NCBI RefSeq assembly: GCF_000379945.1
Contig: NZ_KB904131.1
Location: 1 to 38,608 of the forward strand
Source of the DNA: Porphyromonas macacae DSM 20710 = JCM 13914
GTDB lineage: Bacteria; Bacteroidota; Bacteroidia; Bacteroidales; Porphyromonadaceae
Direction of reading: 5' to 3'
Length of the DNA stretch: 38,608 nucleotides
Shown: positions 1 through 8,404 of the stretch, one piece after another
Numbering within the stretch: the stretch's first letter is position 1
Layout of the letters: each line of letters starts with the position of its first letter
The notes under the pieces: model-generated
Databases searched by the model: none
What the model was told of the DNA's origin: nothing
What the model saw: only the letters and a program-made list of their open reading frames with translations
Position numbers and translations under genes: made by a program

Positions 1-213
1 CGGCGTTTCAGACATATGGGCTTAGAGCAGGTCAAGATGGACTTCGCCTTTCTAGCTATGGCCTTTAATCTGAAGAAACTATGTGCTAAGGTTGCTCGAA
101 AGGCGAAAAACACTCCCAAAAGACCTATATCAACCCTCAATCTCGGCCTCATGCGCTTCCACCTCCTCGAAAAACACAAAAATATCCCTCAAAGGCTAAA
201 ACCGGTGGCTTAA
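1..213 (+). CDS. IS1182-family transposase, C-terminal fragment (5' end outside window)
   Basis: The frame is open from base 1 and ends with TAA at 211-213. The first residues read RRFRHMGLEQVKMDFAFLAM followed by AFNLKKLC. This matches the conserved C-terminal end of IS1182-type DDE transposases, in which an RRFRH-type segment precedes a hydrophobic helix ending in FNLKKL. The remaining 40 or so residues are a poorly conserved basic tail. An ATG at position 16 gives a 65-codon open frame, but this is not an independent gene. The catalytic core (DDE) lies upstream of the window. Confidence is high for a transposase end and moderate for the exact family. Confidence 0.75.
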   Translation, partial: RRFRHMGLEQVKMDFAFLAMAFNLKKLCAKVARKAKNTPKRPISTLNLGLMRFHLLEKHKNIPQRLKPVA

Positions 214-236
214 CCAACCCCAAACCAAAACTAAAA

Positions 237-270
237 GGAGCTGCGCCAAAATTCATTTTGACACAGCCCC
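237..270. repeat. Imperfect hairpin at the IS1182 right end
   Basis: GGAGCTGCGCCAAAAT at 237-252 is complementary to ATTTTGACACAGCCCC at 255-270 at 13 of 16 positions, with a 2-base loop. The outer arm is the terminal inverted repeat itself, so the element ends in a near-palindrome. It may also act as a weak transcription barrier between the transposase and the opposing tRNA gene. Confidence 0.6.
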
Positions 271-285
271 GTAAATAAAATATAG

Positions 286-359
286 TAGCGAGACCCGGGA
301 TTGAACCGGGGACCTCATGATTATGAATCATGCGCTCTAACCAGCTGAGCTATCTCGCC
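286..359 (-). tRNA. tRNA-Met (anticodon CAT)
   Basis: Read on the minus strand, the 74 nucleotides fold as a standard cloverleaf. The acceptor arms are GGCGAGA and TCTCGCT (a G-U first pair), with discriminator A. The D arm contains AGCTCAGCTGGTTAGAGC. The anticodon loop is TTCATAA, giving CAT. The T loop is GTTCAATC, an A in place of the usual G after TTC. CCA is not encoded. The D-arm and anticodon-arm pattern fits elongator methionine tRNA; an Ile2 tRNA with a lysidine-modified CAT anticodon cannot be fully excluded from sequence alone. Confidence 0.93.
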
Positions 360-408
360 ATTCCTGTCTCGCAATCAACAAAGGAATACCTTTTCGATTA
401 AGACGTTG

Positions 409-438
409 CAAAGGTAATGTAAATTCTGAAATATACAA
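409..438 (-). promoter_or_regulatory. Probable promoter of tRNA-Met
   Basis: On the minus strand TACCTTTG (416 to 409) matches the Bacteroides -7 consensus TAnnTTTG. A TTG lies 19 bp upstream (438 to 436), at the expected distance for the -33 element. Transcription would begin near 401, about 40 bases before the tRNA. Confidence 0.55.
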
Positions 439-576
439 GTTATACTTCATTAAATGAGAAAAAACTTAAGCTCATTTTGCTTGGACATCTTATTTTCAAT
501 TTAAAAGAATCGAATTACTTTATTCTTTTCTAACTTTTTTACTATCTTTAGGAATACCATTCCATTAATTATGATC

Positions 577-975
577 ATGCAAAAAGAAAAATTTCATTTG
601 GAATATGTCTTTGACAATGTTACGCAAAAGAGCCTTTGGAGGCATCTCAGTACACCTTCCGGATTAGAAGAATGGTTTGCAAATCATGTAAAAAAGCACG
701 ACGAACAATATACATTCGATTGGGGACAGGGACATACAGAGAAAGCTGTTATCATTAGCAGCGAAGAAGGAGAGCGTATCCGATTTCAATGGAAACGGGA
801 GGAAACAAATTCAGAGAATAATGAAGAATACTTTGAATTTGCCATTCATAACATGGAACTTACAGGTGGAAAAGCATTGGAAATCACAGATTTTGCAACA
901 GAAAAGGACAGACCCGAAATTATCGAATTATGGGATAACCAAATTCAACGACTAAGAACATCTTTAGGGGTGTAA
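577..975 (+). CDS. START-like domain protein (SRPBCC superfamily), function unknown
   Basis: This is a cytoplasmic protein of about 132 residues without a signal peptide. It has the look of the small AHSA1/START-like proteins common in Bacteroidota: an N-terminal strand segment (KFHLEYVFD), the motif LWRHLSTPSGLEEWFA that begins the helix-grip fold, alternating beta strands, and a long C-terminal helix starting near EIIELWDNQIQRL. In this superfamily the fold forms a cavity for hydrophobic ligands, but the ligand of this branch is unknown. An in-frame ATG lies two codons upstream at 571; I prefer 577 because family members usually begin M-x-K-E-K-F. TATCTTTA at 543-550 resembles a -7 box. The gene stands alone. 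Confidence 0.8.
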   Translation: MQKEKFHLEYVFDNVTQKSLWRHLSTPSGLEEWFANHVKKHDEQYTFDWGQGHTEKAVIISSEEGERIRFQWKREETNSENNEEYFEFAIHNMELTGGKALEITDFATEKDRPEIIELWDNQIQRLRTSLGV

Positions 976-1107
976 ATATTTGCCTGCCCCATATCCCATA
1001 TTTTTTCTTCTGTATTCATAGGCATAGAACAATAGTGAACAAATCAATGCACCAAAATATTGTTTTAAGTTGATTGTTAAAAGAAGAGAAATCAGCAGAC
1101 AAGTTAA
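964..1107 (-). other. Open frame resembling a membrane-protein C-terminus, no start codon
   Basis: The minus strand is open for 47 codons before a TAA at 966 to 964. The translation is hydrophobic (LLISLLLT, then FGALICSLLFYAYEYRRK) and ends MGYGAGKYLHP. This looks like one or two membrane helices with a positively charged border. There is no ATG, GTG or TTG that would start it, and a TGA stops the frame immediately upstream. It overlaps the end of the START-like gene tail to tail by 12 bases. It could be the remnant of a decayed gene or a chance open frame. Nothing else is evident between 976 and 1212. Confidence 0.2.
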
Positions 1108-1212
1108 TCAAGGAAATTTGTCCTTTAATTAAAGGTATAAAAACAATGCAACAAACCAACCGTTATCTTTCAAGCTTGGTTTACACATAATTCTGCTTCG
1201 AATAATCGCAAT

Positions 1213-1247
1213 AAAAAGAACCTTTCCAAATTGGAAAGGTTCTTTTT
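1213..1247. terminator. Bidirectional intrinsic terminator
   Basis: AAAAAGAACCTTTCC and its exact complement GGAAAGGTTCTTTTT flank a 5-base AAATT centre, whose outer A-T pairs extend the stem. The stem is a 15-bp perfect inverted repeat with U-tracts on both strands. It lies just downstream of the minus-strand tRNA-Ser gene. Confidence 0.8.
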
Positions 1248-1270
1248 ATATAATCCAGCCAATAATAATG

Positions 1271-1357
1271 CGGAAGCGACGAGATTCGAACTCGTGGTAC
1301 GGTTACCCGTACGGCAGTTTAGCAAACTGCTGGTTTCAGCCACTCACCCACACTTCC
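1271..1357 (-). tRNA. tRNA-Ser (anticodon GCT)
   Basis: On the minus strand the 87 nucleotides form a class II tRNA with a long variable arm (CCGTACGGGTAACCGTACC). Acceptor arms GGAAGTG and CGCTTCC pair with one T-G wobble and leave discriminator G. The anticodon loop TTGCTAA gives GCT, and the T loop is GTTCGAATC. CCA is not encoded. It reads codons AGC and AGT. Confidence 0.95.
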
Positions 1358-1391
1358 TTCACCTTTATTTAGGTTGTAACTTTAACGAGTG

Positions 1392-1421
1392 CAAATATAG
1401 GCCTTTTTTATTTATCTGCAA
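1392..1421 (-). promoter_or_regulatory. Probable promoter of tRNA-Ser
   Basis: On the minus strand TATATTTG (1399 to 1392) is an exact TAnnTTTG -7 box. A TTG lies 19 bp upstream (1421 to 1419), which fits the -33 spacing. Transcription would start near 1385, about 28 bases before the tRNA. The rest of the gap to 1585 shows nothing recognisable. Confidence 0.6.
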
Positions 1422-1585
1422 TAGTTTTCTTCTTTAATAAAGGCTGTACTCAAAACGGAATACGCATAAAAGTAATGTATGCCATTTTACTCTTATCACG
1501 AAGTTAGCAGATCATTGCCATAAAAACCCGCTTTTACCTATTTTGATTTCAATATTTCCAAGTAAAAAGAAAACTTCTAAGTTGC

Positions 1586-2941
1586 TCAAAAATCTATACC
1601 TCGATAAAAGTCAAGCACTTTACTCTTATAGATAAAATCATATTTGGAGCGTAGTTCTTCTGCCTGACTGAGCATGTAATTGGTTTTCGCCTGAGTGAAC
1701 TCAAGAATATTTATCTTGTCGGCATTTAATCGTTCTTCTGCATATTCGTAAGCAAGTTTACTGCTTATCCGGGCTTTTTCGGTAGCAATGATTTTACGGT
1801 TGGCTCCTACCGCATTGAGATATGCCTGATTGATCTCTTTATAGAGTACTTTCTTCTCATTTTCCAACTGCAAACGATTATTATCGATCTGAAGCTTCCT
1901 TTGTTTCACACTGTTCATCGTCTCTAACCTATTGAAAATCGGAATATTCAATGACAAGCCGATATAAGATCGTCCATTCTGTTTTATCTGATCTCTGAAA
2001 GGTATATCAATAGCGCCCTGAGGAATATTTCCAAACAATTTATAGTAACTGTTAGAATACCCGGCACTTAAACTCAAAGTAGGCCAATGAGCAGAGCGTG
2101 CTGCCTTGACTTGCTCTTCGGCAGATCTTATATTCAATTCGGCAGACTTGAGAGACGGTCTCATACTTAATGCTATTTTATAAGTTTCATCTGCAGGTGT
2201 CAATTTCATTCTGTTTTCCGAAACCAATTCATCCACCTCGGGTGCAACAATTTCGACCAACGAATCATTCGACATCTCCAAAGCCTGAGTAAGTTCCAAA
2301 CGAGCCATCGACTCATTATTCTGCGCCTCCACCAGATTCATCTCCTCCTTACTGAGCTGTGCCTCCAGCTCCACCTGTTTACTTTTAGGCCAACGGCCCA
2401 CGCGAACCAGCTCTCCGGCATTGAGCAATTGTTCTTTGGTAAATCCGATCTGCATTTCGGCTATCTTGGTCAACTCCTGCTGAAAAAGCAAGTTTATATA
2501 GAGCTGTGCCACCTGCAAAGCCAAATCCTGTTTAGCCTGCTCTAATGTTTCCAAAGAAGCCTGCAAATCGAGTTTGGCCGCATTCAAACCATATAGACGT
2601 CGCATACCGCTGAACAAATCGATATTAGCTCCTATACTGACCGAAGAATTAGCCGAAGATTGGTCTACAAAAACACCTCGCTTATCCTGCGAACGCCCGA
2701 AATTCCAGCCATGATTGACCGAAGCATTAACTGCAGGTAAAAATTGATTCTTAGCCGATGCCACATTTAAAGACTGGCCTCTCACATTCAATTCCTGCTT
2801 GCTGATATTGATATTTCTTTCCTGAGCATGCCGGATACACTCATTCAAAGTCATTTTCTTTACCGGCTGCTGAGCATAGCCTCCCATACTCAAAACCGTA
2901 CTAACAGCAATGATACCCAGAAACTTATTTTTACTTTTCAT
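1586..2941 (-). CDS. TolC-family outer membrane efflux protein
   Basis: The 451-residue protein is the outer-membrane channel of a tripartite efflux pump. It begins with a signal peptide (cleavage probably after MGGYAQ, near residue 24). The body shows the two repeated OEP domains of the TolC family, each a pair of strands embedded in long amphipathic helices rich in Q, E, L and A (for example ELTKIAEMQIGFTKEQLLNA). Its length is typical. It is the last gene of a five-gene minus-strand operon; its ATG is 13 bp after the fusion-protein stop. An AGGAGG begins over that stop codon and lies 9 bases before the ATG, an unusually strong Shine-Dalgarno for Bacteroidota. The substrate cannot be told from sequence. 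Confidence 0.9.
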   Translation of the reverse strand: MKSKNKFLGIIAVSTVLSMGGYAQQPVKKMTLNECIRHAQERNINISKQELNVRGQSLNVASAKNQFLPAVNASVNHGWNFGRSQDKRGVFVDQSSANSSVSIGANIDLFSGMRRLYGLNAAKLDLQASLETLEQAKQDLALQVAQLYINLLFQQELTKIAEMQIGFTKEQLLNAGELVRVGRWPKSKQVELEAQLSKEEMNLVEAQNNESMARLELTQALEMSNDSLVEIVAPEVDELVSENRMKLTPADETYKIALSMRPSLKSAELNIRSAEEQVKAARSAHWPTLSLSAGYSNSYYKLFGNIPQGAIDIPFRDQIKQNGRSYIGLSLNIPIFNRLETMNSVKQRKLQIDNNRLQLENEKKVLYKEINQAYLNAVGANRKIIATEKARISSKLAYEYAEERLNADKINILEFTQAKTNYMLSQAEELRSKYDFIYKSKVLDFYRGIDF

Positions 2942-2954
2942 TGTTTAGGTCCTC

Positions 2955-4058
2955 CTAATCTTTTTTGCTTTTTTCGATACCACGCACCTTCTGCCCGGAT
3001 TTCAGACCGGATTTGATTTCGATCTTCAGACCGTTAGATACACCGGTTTTTACATACAATTCTTTCGTTTCCAAAGGATTCTCTCTGGTTACCAACTGCA
3101 CAAACGTGCTGTCATTACGGAACTCGATACAGTTTTCAGGCAAGCTCAACACATTAACGGCACGCTCTGTAACCACATCTGCATTTGCACTGTAACCGGC
3201 TCTGATATCGTCGTTTTTGTCTACCGCCAAAGCTCCTTTTATCTCAAAGAGAGTCGCTCCGGTTTTATCATCCCCTTTAGGCGAAATATACTCTACCACT
3301 GCATCATACTTTTTTTCTGCAACAGCACCCACGGAAATAGCCATCGGCATATCCACGTTCAAACGTCCCACTTCGGTTTCATCCACTTTTCCGATAAAAA
3401 GAAGATCGTCCATATTTGCAATAGTAGCGATGGTAGTGCCTTCACTGAAGTTATTGGCCTGTATTACGGAGTTGCCCACCTTTACCGGTATGGTCAGTAT
3501 CTTGCCAGATATGGTAGCCCTTACCAGCGTACTGGTCTCCTTGGCACTTCTATTGGAAACACCTTTTCGGACTATTTGCAAAGCGTCGATGGCCGAGTTC
3601 AGCTCTTCCTGCTGTTGCTCGTATGCGGCTTTACTGGCTTCGAATTCTTCTTTAGCGATAACGCCTTTCTTGAACAACTCTTCATCTCTGAGATATTTTT
3701 CTTTTCGCTGATCGAATGTTATTTCAGCCACTTTAACACGAGACATGCTGCTATTGACCTGTATCATCTCAGGCACGACCGAAAGTCGGGCTATAACATC
3801 TCCGGCCTGAACAATATCTCCGGGCTTATGAAGCAGTTCAGCCACAATACCCGTCATCTGCGGTTTTATGGCCACCTCGTCTCTGGGTTGGATAGTGCCG
3901 GTAAGAACGATTTTATTCTCAATGGTATCGTTCTGCTTAACTGTTTCCACAGCATATTGTGCACGAGGTTTACGCGTTTTATTCCATAAAAAAGAAAATG
4001 TCACAACAACCAGAATGGCAAAGACAATCCAACCAATAATCCTGAATAACTTTTTCAT
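2955..4058 (-). CDS. Efflux membrane-fusion protein (HlyD/MacA family)
   Basis: This is the periplasmic adaptor linking the inner-membrane permeases to the TolC-type channel. From the chosen ATG it has 367 residues: an N-terminal membrane anchor (KLFRIIGWIVFAILVVVTFSFLW), a lipoyl-like half motif (VAIKPQMTGIVAELLHKPGD), a coiled-coil hairpin (roughly residues 100-160), then beta-barrel and membrane-proximal domains. A longer frame could start at 4115, but that would overlap the permease gene by 20 bases and place a charged stretch before the anchor. The ATG at 4058, 37 bp after the permease stop, gives the usual MKK start. Family membership is clear; the transported compound is unknown. Confidence 0.9.
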   Translation of the reverse strand: MKKLFRIIGWIVFAILVVVTFSFLWNKTRKPRAQYAVETVKQNDTIENKIVLTGTIQPRDEVAIKPQMTGIVAELLHKPGDIVQAGDVIARLSVVPEMIQVNSSMSRVKVAEITFDQRKEKYLRDEELFKKGVIAKEEFEASKAAYEQQQEELNSAIDALQIVRKGVSNRSAKETSTLVRATISGKILTIPVKVGNSVIQANNFSEGTTIATIANMDDLLFIGKVDETEVGRLNVDMPMAISVGAVAEKKYDAVVEYISPKGDDKTGATLFEIKGALAVDKNDDIRAGYSANADVVTERAVNVLSLPENCIEFRNDSTFVQLVTRENPLETKELYVKTGVSNGLKIEIKSGLKSGQKVRGIEKSKKD

Positions 4059-4095
4059 AATAATTCCGATATATTTTTTAATTTTTATTCTAATC

Positions 4096-5361
4096 TCATT
4101 CATCTCTAATGGCATCTATAGCCTTAATCTGTATAGCCCTGTATGCCGGAAGTATTCCTCCCAAAAGTCCGCTACCGATAATAATCACAACGGAAACTAT
4201 GGCAACCGCAAACGGAATTGTGGGGTTTACAATAATTTCCTTCACGTCATCGAGGTTTGCCGTAATCGCACCGACACCGGCCATAATCAAAACACCCAAA
4301 ACAAGCCCCGTTATTCCGGCTACGGCAGAAAGCGTGATCGCCTCAGAAAGAAGCTGAACAATAATATCTCTCGGCTTTGCACCCAAAGCGCGTCGAACAC
4401 CGATTTCACGAGTTCGCTCCCGTACAGTAACCAGCAAGATATTCGTTACTCCGACGATACCGGAAAGAAGCGTACCGATACCCACGAGCCATATCAGAGC
4501 AATAATACCCAGCAGAATACCATTCATAAGTGTATACATTTCTGAAATATCGAACTCGGAAATAGCAGATTTATCATCCGGAGCAATACGGTGATTTTTT
4601 CGAATAATCGTATTGATTTTTTCACGAACAGATCTGATATCGTAACCATCGTAAACCGTGTACATAATAATATCGACATTTTCACCTGCATTATTCAACT
4701 GTTTCATGATAACTTCAGGCACATATACCGATTCTTCCGGTTTAGCCCCGACATTCAACTTACTAATCGATTTGCATATTCCGACAATGGTATAATACGT
4801 ACTTCCTACTTTAATGGTTTCACCGATTACATCCTCTTTTCCGCCAAAGAGTTTCTTTTTTACAGTAAGTCCGATCATACAATATTTCCGCATATTCTCA
4901 TTGTCGGCATCATTGATCAAACGTCCTTCCACAAGCTCGACAGGAATGACTTTGAATAAAATATCTCCTACTCCCATTACGCTGTAATTCTCACTTTTAT
5001 CACGATACACGATTTTCTCGCGAAAGTTTTTTGCATAAGTAGGAGCCGTTATATATTCAACCTCCGGTATCTTTTGTGCTATCTCTTTGATATCTCCACG
5101 GGTGAGATCCCAGTTACGACCGCTCTTGAGCCCATCATAAGGTTTGGACGTAAGATTGGAGAACAGCGCTACGGTACGCGTTCCCACTCCCTTGAGTTGC
5201 CCGAAAATAGCATTCTTTATGCCTTGTCCAAGACTTAGCAAAACAACCAGCATCAGAATGCCCCAAAAGACACCGAAAGCAGTGGCAATACTGCGTCTTC
5301 TGTTACTTCTGATCGTGTGCCAGACTTCGTTCCTGAAATCTCTGTCTATTATTTTTATCAT
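4096..5361 (-). CDS. ABC transporter permease, MacB/FtsX type (first of two)
   Basis: The 421-residue inner-membrane protein has the MacB topology. A first membrane helix (about residues 25-45) is followed by a large periplasmic domain (about 50-275) and three C-terminal helices. Diagnostic motifs are ERTREIGVRRALGAKPRDI between helices 2 and 3 and PAYRAIQIKAIDAIR at the end, both typical of FtsX-like permeases. No ATPase domain is fused to it. MacB-type permeases work as mechanotransmitters driving efflux through a TolC channel. The gene starts 20 bp after the other permease gene and the two are distant paralogues, so they probably form a heterodimer with the separate ATPase. Confidence 0.9.
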   Translation of the reverse strand: MIKIIDRDFRNEVWHTIRSNRRRSIATAFGVFWGILMLVVLLSLGQGIKNAIFGQLKGVGTRTVALFSNLTSKPYDGLKSGRNWDLTRGDIKEIAQKIPEVEYITAPTYAKNFREKIVYRDKSENYSVMGVGDILFKVIPVELVEGRLINDADNENMRKYCMIGLTVKKKLFGGKEDVIGETIKVGSTYYTIVGICKSISKLNVGAKPEESVYVPEVIMKQLNNAGENVDIIMYTVYDGYDIRSVREKINTIIRKNHRIAPDDKSAISEFDISEMYTLMNGILLGIIALIWLVGIGTLLSGIVGVTNILLVTVRERTREIGVRRALGAKPRDIIVQLLSEAITLSAVAGITGLVLGVLIMAGVGAITANLDDVKEIIVNPTIPFAVAIVSVVIIIGSGLLGGILPAYRAIQIKAIDAIRDE

Positions 5362-5381
5362 CTTCTCTTCCTTTTACTGGA

Positions 5382-6698
5382 TTAACCGCGCATGGCTTCT
5401 ATTGCCTGAATTTTCACAGCTTTTCGGGCTGGCAGATAACCGGCGACAATACCGCTCATGACCATCACAAACACAGCTCCTATAGCTGTTCCTATGGTAA
5501 TTATCGGATCTTGCAGCAACTGAGCCGAATTATCTCCGATGGAAATAACTCCCCACCCTTGCTTTTCCATTAAATTGGAAACTGAAGCCATAAGCCAGAC
5601 GCCGACAATAAGCCCGCTAAGACCGGAAATCAAGGTTACGAAAATGGATTCCAAAACAACCATGCCAATGATATCTTTGGGTTTCGCTCCTAAGGCTTTT
5701 CTGATACCGAACTCTCTACGGCGTTCGGTAACGGCTACCTGCATGATGTTGACGACTCCAACGATACCTATAGCCAAAGTACTTAAACCGATTACCCACA
5801 AGAGTACATCCATCGCAACAAAAACTTTTTCTATTTTTCGCGTCTCCGAACTCACGGAACTCATGCCTATGGCCTCTGTATCTTTCGGATCATACTGATG
5901 TATGGGAGCCAATAAGCGTACTATCCGGATATGCAAATCTTCCATTTGAGCATCCGTCTTAATATCAGGGCATAGCAAATTTATTTCATGTATCTCATCA
6001 TATTTCATATATGAATTGAATTTGAGATTTCTCATGGTGCTGATCGGAATATAATTATCACTGTAGTTACCATTCACACCCTTGACGACACCGACCACGG
6101 TAAACCGAAAATAAGCTTTCGACGTTCCCTCCTCCGATGACTTGCTGACAAGAATCACTTGGTTCATGGCTCTTTCCGGACTCCCAAACAAGTTATTGGC
6201 GACAACATCACTCAAAACGATAACTTTCTTGAAAGAGAAATTATCTGCTTCATTAATAAAGCGTGAATTCTGAGTAACGAACTTTTGTTTGAAGAATTTC
6301 TGGTAATTACCGGTCACTCCTTTTAAAGAACCGGAACTTAATCTCTCCTTAAATTCATAATTTATACCCCAGCTTCCAAGTAGCGGCGAAACCTCTTTCA
6401 CTTCACTCAAATTGTCCAATATAAGATCGCAATCACTAAGTTTTAATTTACACCACCGTTTATCGCCAAAGCCTTTATATGGCATGGTAGTAAGTCCGGC
6501 CCAAATATTTATGGCCGAACTGTTCATACCCTGATTTTCAATATTCTGATGTATGCCGTTATTGAGTCCCTGTCCTGCTCCAAGCAGTATAACCAGCAAG
6601 AGTACCCCCCACCCCACAGCAAACCCGGTAAGTACGGTACGCAGTTTATTGGTACGCAAACTGGAGGCAATCTCTTGAATACTATCCCTGTCAAACAT
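5382..6698 (-). CDS. ABC transporter permease, MacB/FtsX type (second of two)
   Basis: The 438-residue inner-membrane protein has the same layout as its neighbour. The first helix includes TGFAVGWGVLLLVILLGAG. A periplasmic MacB-type domain spans about residues 50-300. Three C-terminal helices follow, with the FtsX motifs ERRREFGIRKALGAKPKDI and PARKAVKIQAIEAMRG. It differs clearly from the downstream permease in the periplasmic part, which suggests a heteromeric transporter rather than a recent duplication. It starts 30 bp after the ATPase stop and is the second gene of the operon. Confidence 0.9.
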   Translation of the reverse strand: MFDRDSIQEIASSLRTNKLRTVLTGFAVGWGVLLLVILLGAGQGLNNGIHQNIENQGMNSSAINIWAGLTTMPYKGFGDKRWCKLKLSDCDLILDNLSEVKEVSPLLGSWGINYEFKERLSSGSLKGVTGNYQKFFKQKFVTQNSRFINEADNFSFKKVIVLSDVVANNLFGSPERAMNQVILVSKSSEEGTSKAYFRFTVVGVVKGVNGNYSDNYIPISTMRNLKFNSYMKYDEIHEINLLCPDIKTDAQMEDLHIRIVRLLAPIHQYDPKDTEAIGMSSVSSETRKIEKVFVAMDVLLWVIGLSTLAIGIVGVVNIMQVAVTERRREFGIRKALGAKPKDIIGMVVLESIFVTLISGLSGLIVGVWLMASVSNLMEKQGWGVISIGDNSAQLLQDPIITIGTAIGAVFVMVMSGIVAGYLPARKAVKIQAIEAMRG

Positions 6699-6728
6699 TA
6701 CTTCGTTGTTTTATTTGTTCGCTTAATC

Positions 6729-7394
6729 TCAGTCAGTACAAATAAGACCGTCCTTAATGTGTATAATCCTGTTGCAATCTTCGGCTACCGAGCGTTCGTG
6801 AGTAACTACGATCAATGTAATCTGCTCTTCCTGATTGATTTTTTTCAGAAGATTCATGACTTCAATTGTCGTTTGAGAGTCTAAAGCTCCGGTAGGTTCA
6901 TCAGCAAGGATAACCTTCGGTTTAGCAGCCAAGGCACGGGCAATAGCCACACGCTGTTTCTGCCCCCCGCTCAACTCGTTGGGTAAATGGTCTGCCCAAT
7001 CGCGTAATCCAACCAACTCCAAATATTGCATAGCTATATTGTTACGCTCTCTACGGGGAATTCCCTGGTAATAAAGAGGCAGGGCAACATTTTCAACAGC
7101 ATTCTTGAAAGAAATCAGATTGAAACTTTGGAATATGAATCCAACCTGCCTGCTCCTTAACTCTGCGGACCTGTTTTCACTGAGATCCTTAATGAGTTCT
7201 CCTCCCAAATAATAGTCTCCCTCGTCATGCGTATCCAATATTCCCAAGATATTGAGCAAAGTACTTTTACCGGAACCGGATGCTCCCATAATGGCGACCA
7301 TTTCTTTTTCAGCAATGTCAAGGTCAATACCTTTCAAAACATGAAGAGGTTGCGCCCCGGGATATGTTTTATGAATATTTCTCAGCTTAATCAT
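6729..7394 (-). CDS. ABC transporter ATP-binding protein (MacB/LolD type)
   Basis: The 221-residue cytoplasmic ATPase has all nucleotide-binding motifs intact: Walker [10 protein letters not shown] (37-45), Q-loop glutamine at 89, signature LSGGQ (141-145), Walker [13 protein letters not shown] (161-172) and the switch histidine at 199. The length and the ADEPTGALD sequence are typical of the MacB/LolD/FtsE branch that pairs with FtsX-fold permeases. It is the first gene of the efflux operon and probably powers the two downstream permeases. In the classical MacB pump this domain is fused to the permease; here it is a separate gene. Confidence 0.93.
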   Translation of the reverse strand: MIKLRNIHKTYPGAQPLHVLKGIDLDIAEKEMVAIMGASGSGKSTLLNILGILDTHDEGDYYLGGELIKDLSENRSAELRSRQVGFIFQSFNLISFKNAVENVALPLYYQGIPRRERNNIAMQYLELVGLRDWADHLPNELSGGQKQRVAIARALAAKPKVILADEPTGALDSQTTIEVMNLLKKINQEEQITLIVVTHERSVAEDCNRIIHIKDGLICTD

Positions 7395-7803
7395 ATGTTT
7401 TTCAATTATTTATATTTTTAATCCTAATCAGTGCCATTCTATGTTTAGACATTAGACGAAAAAGCTATCGCATCGTTACATTTTTCAATGAACAAAACAA
7501 GTGTACCACAAAAGTAGAACACCACAAATGTAGATATTATTTTTAATTGAGCAAGAAATCCAAAGGAAAATGTCAAGAAAAAGAATAAGGAAACAAGAGT
7601 ATTTATCAGATAAGGCCGGAAAAATTATCTACAAAGGAATAATAATATACTATTAAGATTAAAAACAAAATAACAGATAAGGAACAAACAATATTTCCCT
7701 TAAGAAAAAAATCTTCAAATAAAAATCACAATAAAAAAATCGTAAATAACCGTCAAAATACGAGCAAATTAGTAAAGTCGAGAAACTTTTCGAAAAAGAC
7801 AGC
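7395..7803. other. 409-bp intergenic region between ruvC and the efflux operon
   Basis: The region is AT-rich and holds no convincing gene on either strand. It contains the efflux-operon promoter described separately and a second possible -7 box on the minus strand (TACTTTTG, 7516 to 7509). The remainder, next to the ruvC stop, shows no clear terminator or repeat. Confidence 0.5.
7525..7554 (-). promoter_or_regulatory. Probable promoter of the efflux operon
   Basis: On the minus strand TACATTTG (7532 to 7525) is an exact match to TAnnTTTG. A TTG (7554 to 7552) sits 19 bp upstream. The predicted start near 7518 leaves a leader of roughly 120 bases before the ATPase gene. Confidence 0.55.
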
Positions 7804-8394
7804 CTATTTGTTCTTACCGGCCAATCCGTTTACACGCGAGGGATTTTGTTTCACAAAATCATTCCAGTTTTTCACGGCACCTCCACTGCTTTTGGCTAAA
7901 GGATTCGATGTTAAATAAAAATGACACACTGCTGCGGCCAAAGCATCTGTAGCATCCAATCCGGATAGCATCATTTCATCCGATATTTTCAGGATATGCT
8001 TCAGCATACCGGCAACCTGTTCTTTAGAAGCCGAACCATTGCCTGTGATAGCCTGTTTGATACGCCTCGGCACATACTCCGTTATAGGTATATCTCGCTG
8101 AAGAGCGGCAGTCATGGCTACCCCCTGTGCACGCCCGAGCTTAAGCATACTCTGCACATTCTTCCCGTAAAAAGGAGCCTCAATAGCCAGTTCATCCGGT
8201 AAAAATTCATCTATAATACCCGAAATACGGTCAAAAATCTTCTTTAACCTGATGTAGTGGTTTTGATATTTATCCAGCTTAATAATGCCCATAGCCATCA
8301 GTTCGGCTTTCTGACCTACTATACGTATCAGGGCATAACCCATATTAATGGTACCGGGGTCTATACCCAAAATGATTCTCTCAGCACTACTCAT
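7804..8394 (-). CDS. ruvC: Crossover junction endodeoxyribonuclease RuvC
   Basis: RuvC resolves Holliday junctions made by RuvAB branch migration. From the ATG at 8394 the protein has 196 residues. The RNase H-like catalytic carboxylates are all visible: D12 in GIDPGT, E72 in AIEAPF, and D147 and D150 in [13 protein letters not shown], matching D7, E66, D138 and D141 of the E. coli enzyme. An open frame extends 57 codons further upstream, but that part overlaps the DUF4286 gene in another frame and has no family similarity. The gene starts 10 bp after the DUF4286 stop, so the two are probably co-transcribed. The C-terminal tail after about residue 165 is short and basic. Confidence 0.96.
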   Translation of the reverse strand: MSSAERIILGIDPGTINMGYALIRIVGQKAELMAMGIIKLDKYQNHYIRLKKIFDRISGIIDEFLPDELAIEAPFYGKNVQSMLKLGRAQGVAMTAALQRDIPITEYVPRRIKQAITGNGSASKEQVAGMLKHILKISDEMMLSGLDATDALAAAVCHFYLTSNPLAKSSGGAVKNWNDFVKQNPSRVNGLAGKNK

Positions 8395-8404
8395 TTCCCA
8401 ACAA

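Larger units (their letters stand above)
1..270 (+). mobile_element. IS1182-family insertion sequence, right end (truncated by window start)
   Basis: The window opens inside an insertion sequence. It contains the last part of the transposase gene followed by a terminal repeat ending in TTTTGACACAGCCCC at 256-270. The same terminus closes the 170-bp MITE copies elsewhere in the window, which fixes the outer boundary at or near 270. The end lies only 15 bases from the 3' end of tRNA-Met. The left end and most of the transposase are outside the window, so the target duplication cannot be checked. Confidence 0.75.

Noticed and set aside
16-213. A stand-alone 65-codon gene starting with ATG at 16
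   Set aside because: The frame is open from base 1 and matches the C-terminal end of an IS1182-family transposase, so the ATG is internal.
4059-4115. Upstream start of the membrane-fusion protein
   Set aside because: It would overlap the permease gene and put charged residues before the membrane anchor; the ATG at 4058 is more natural.
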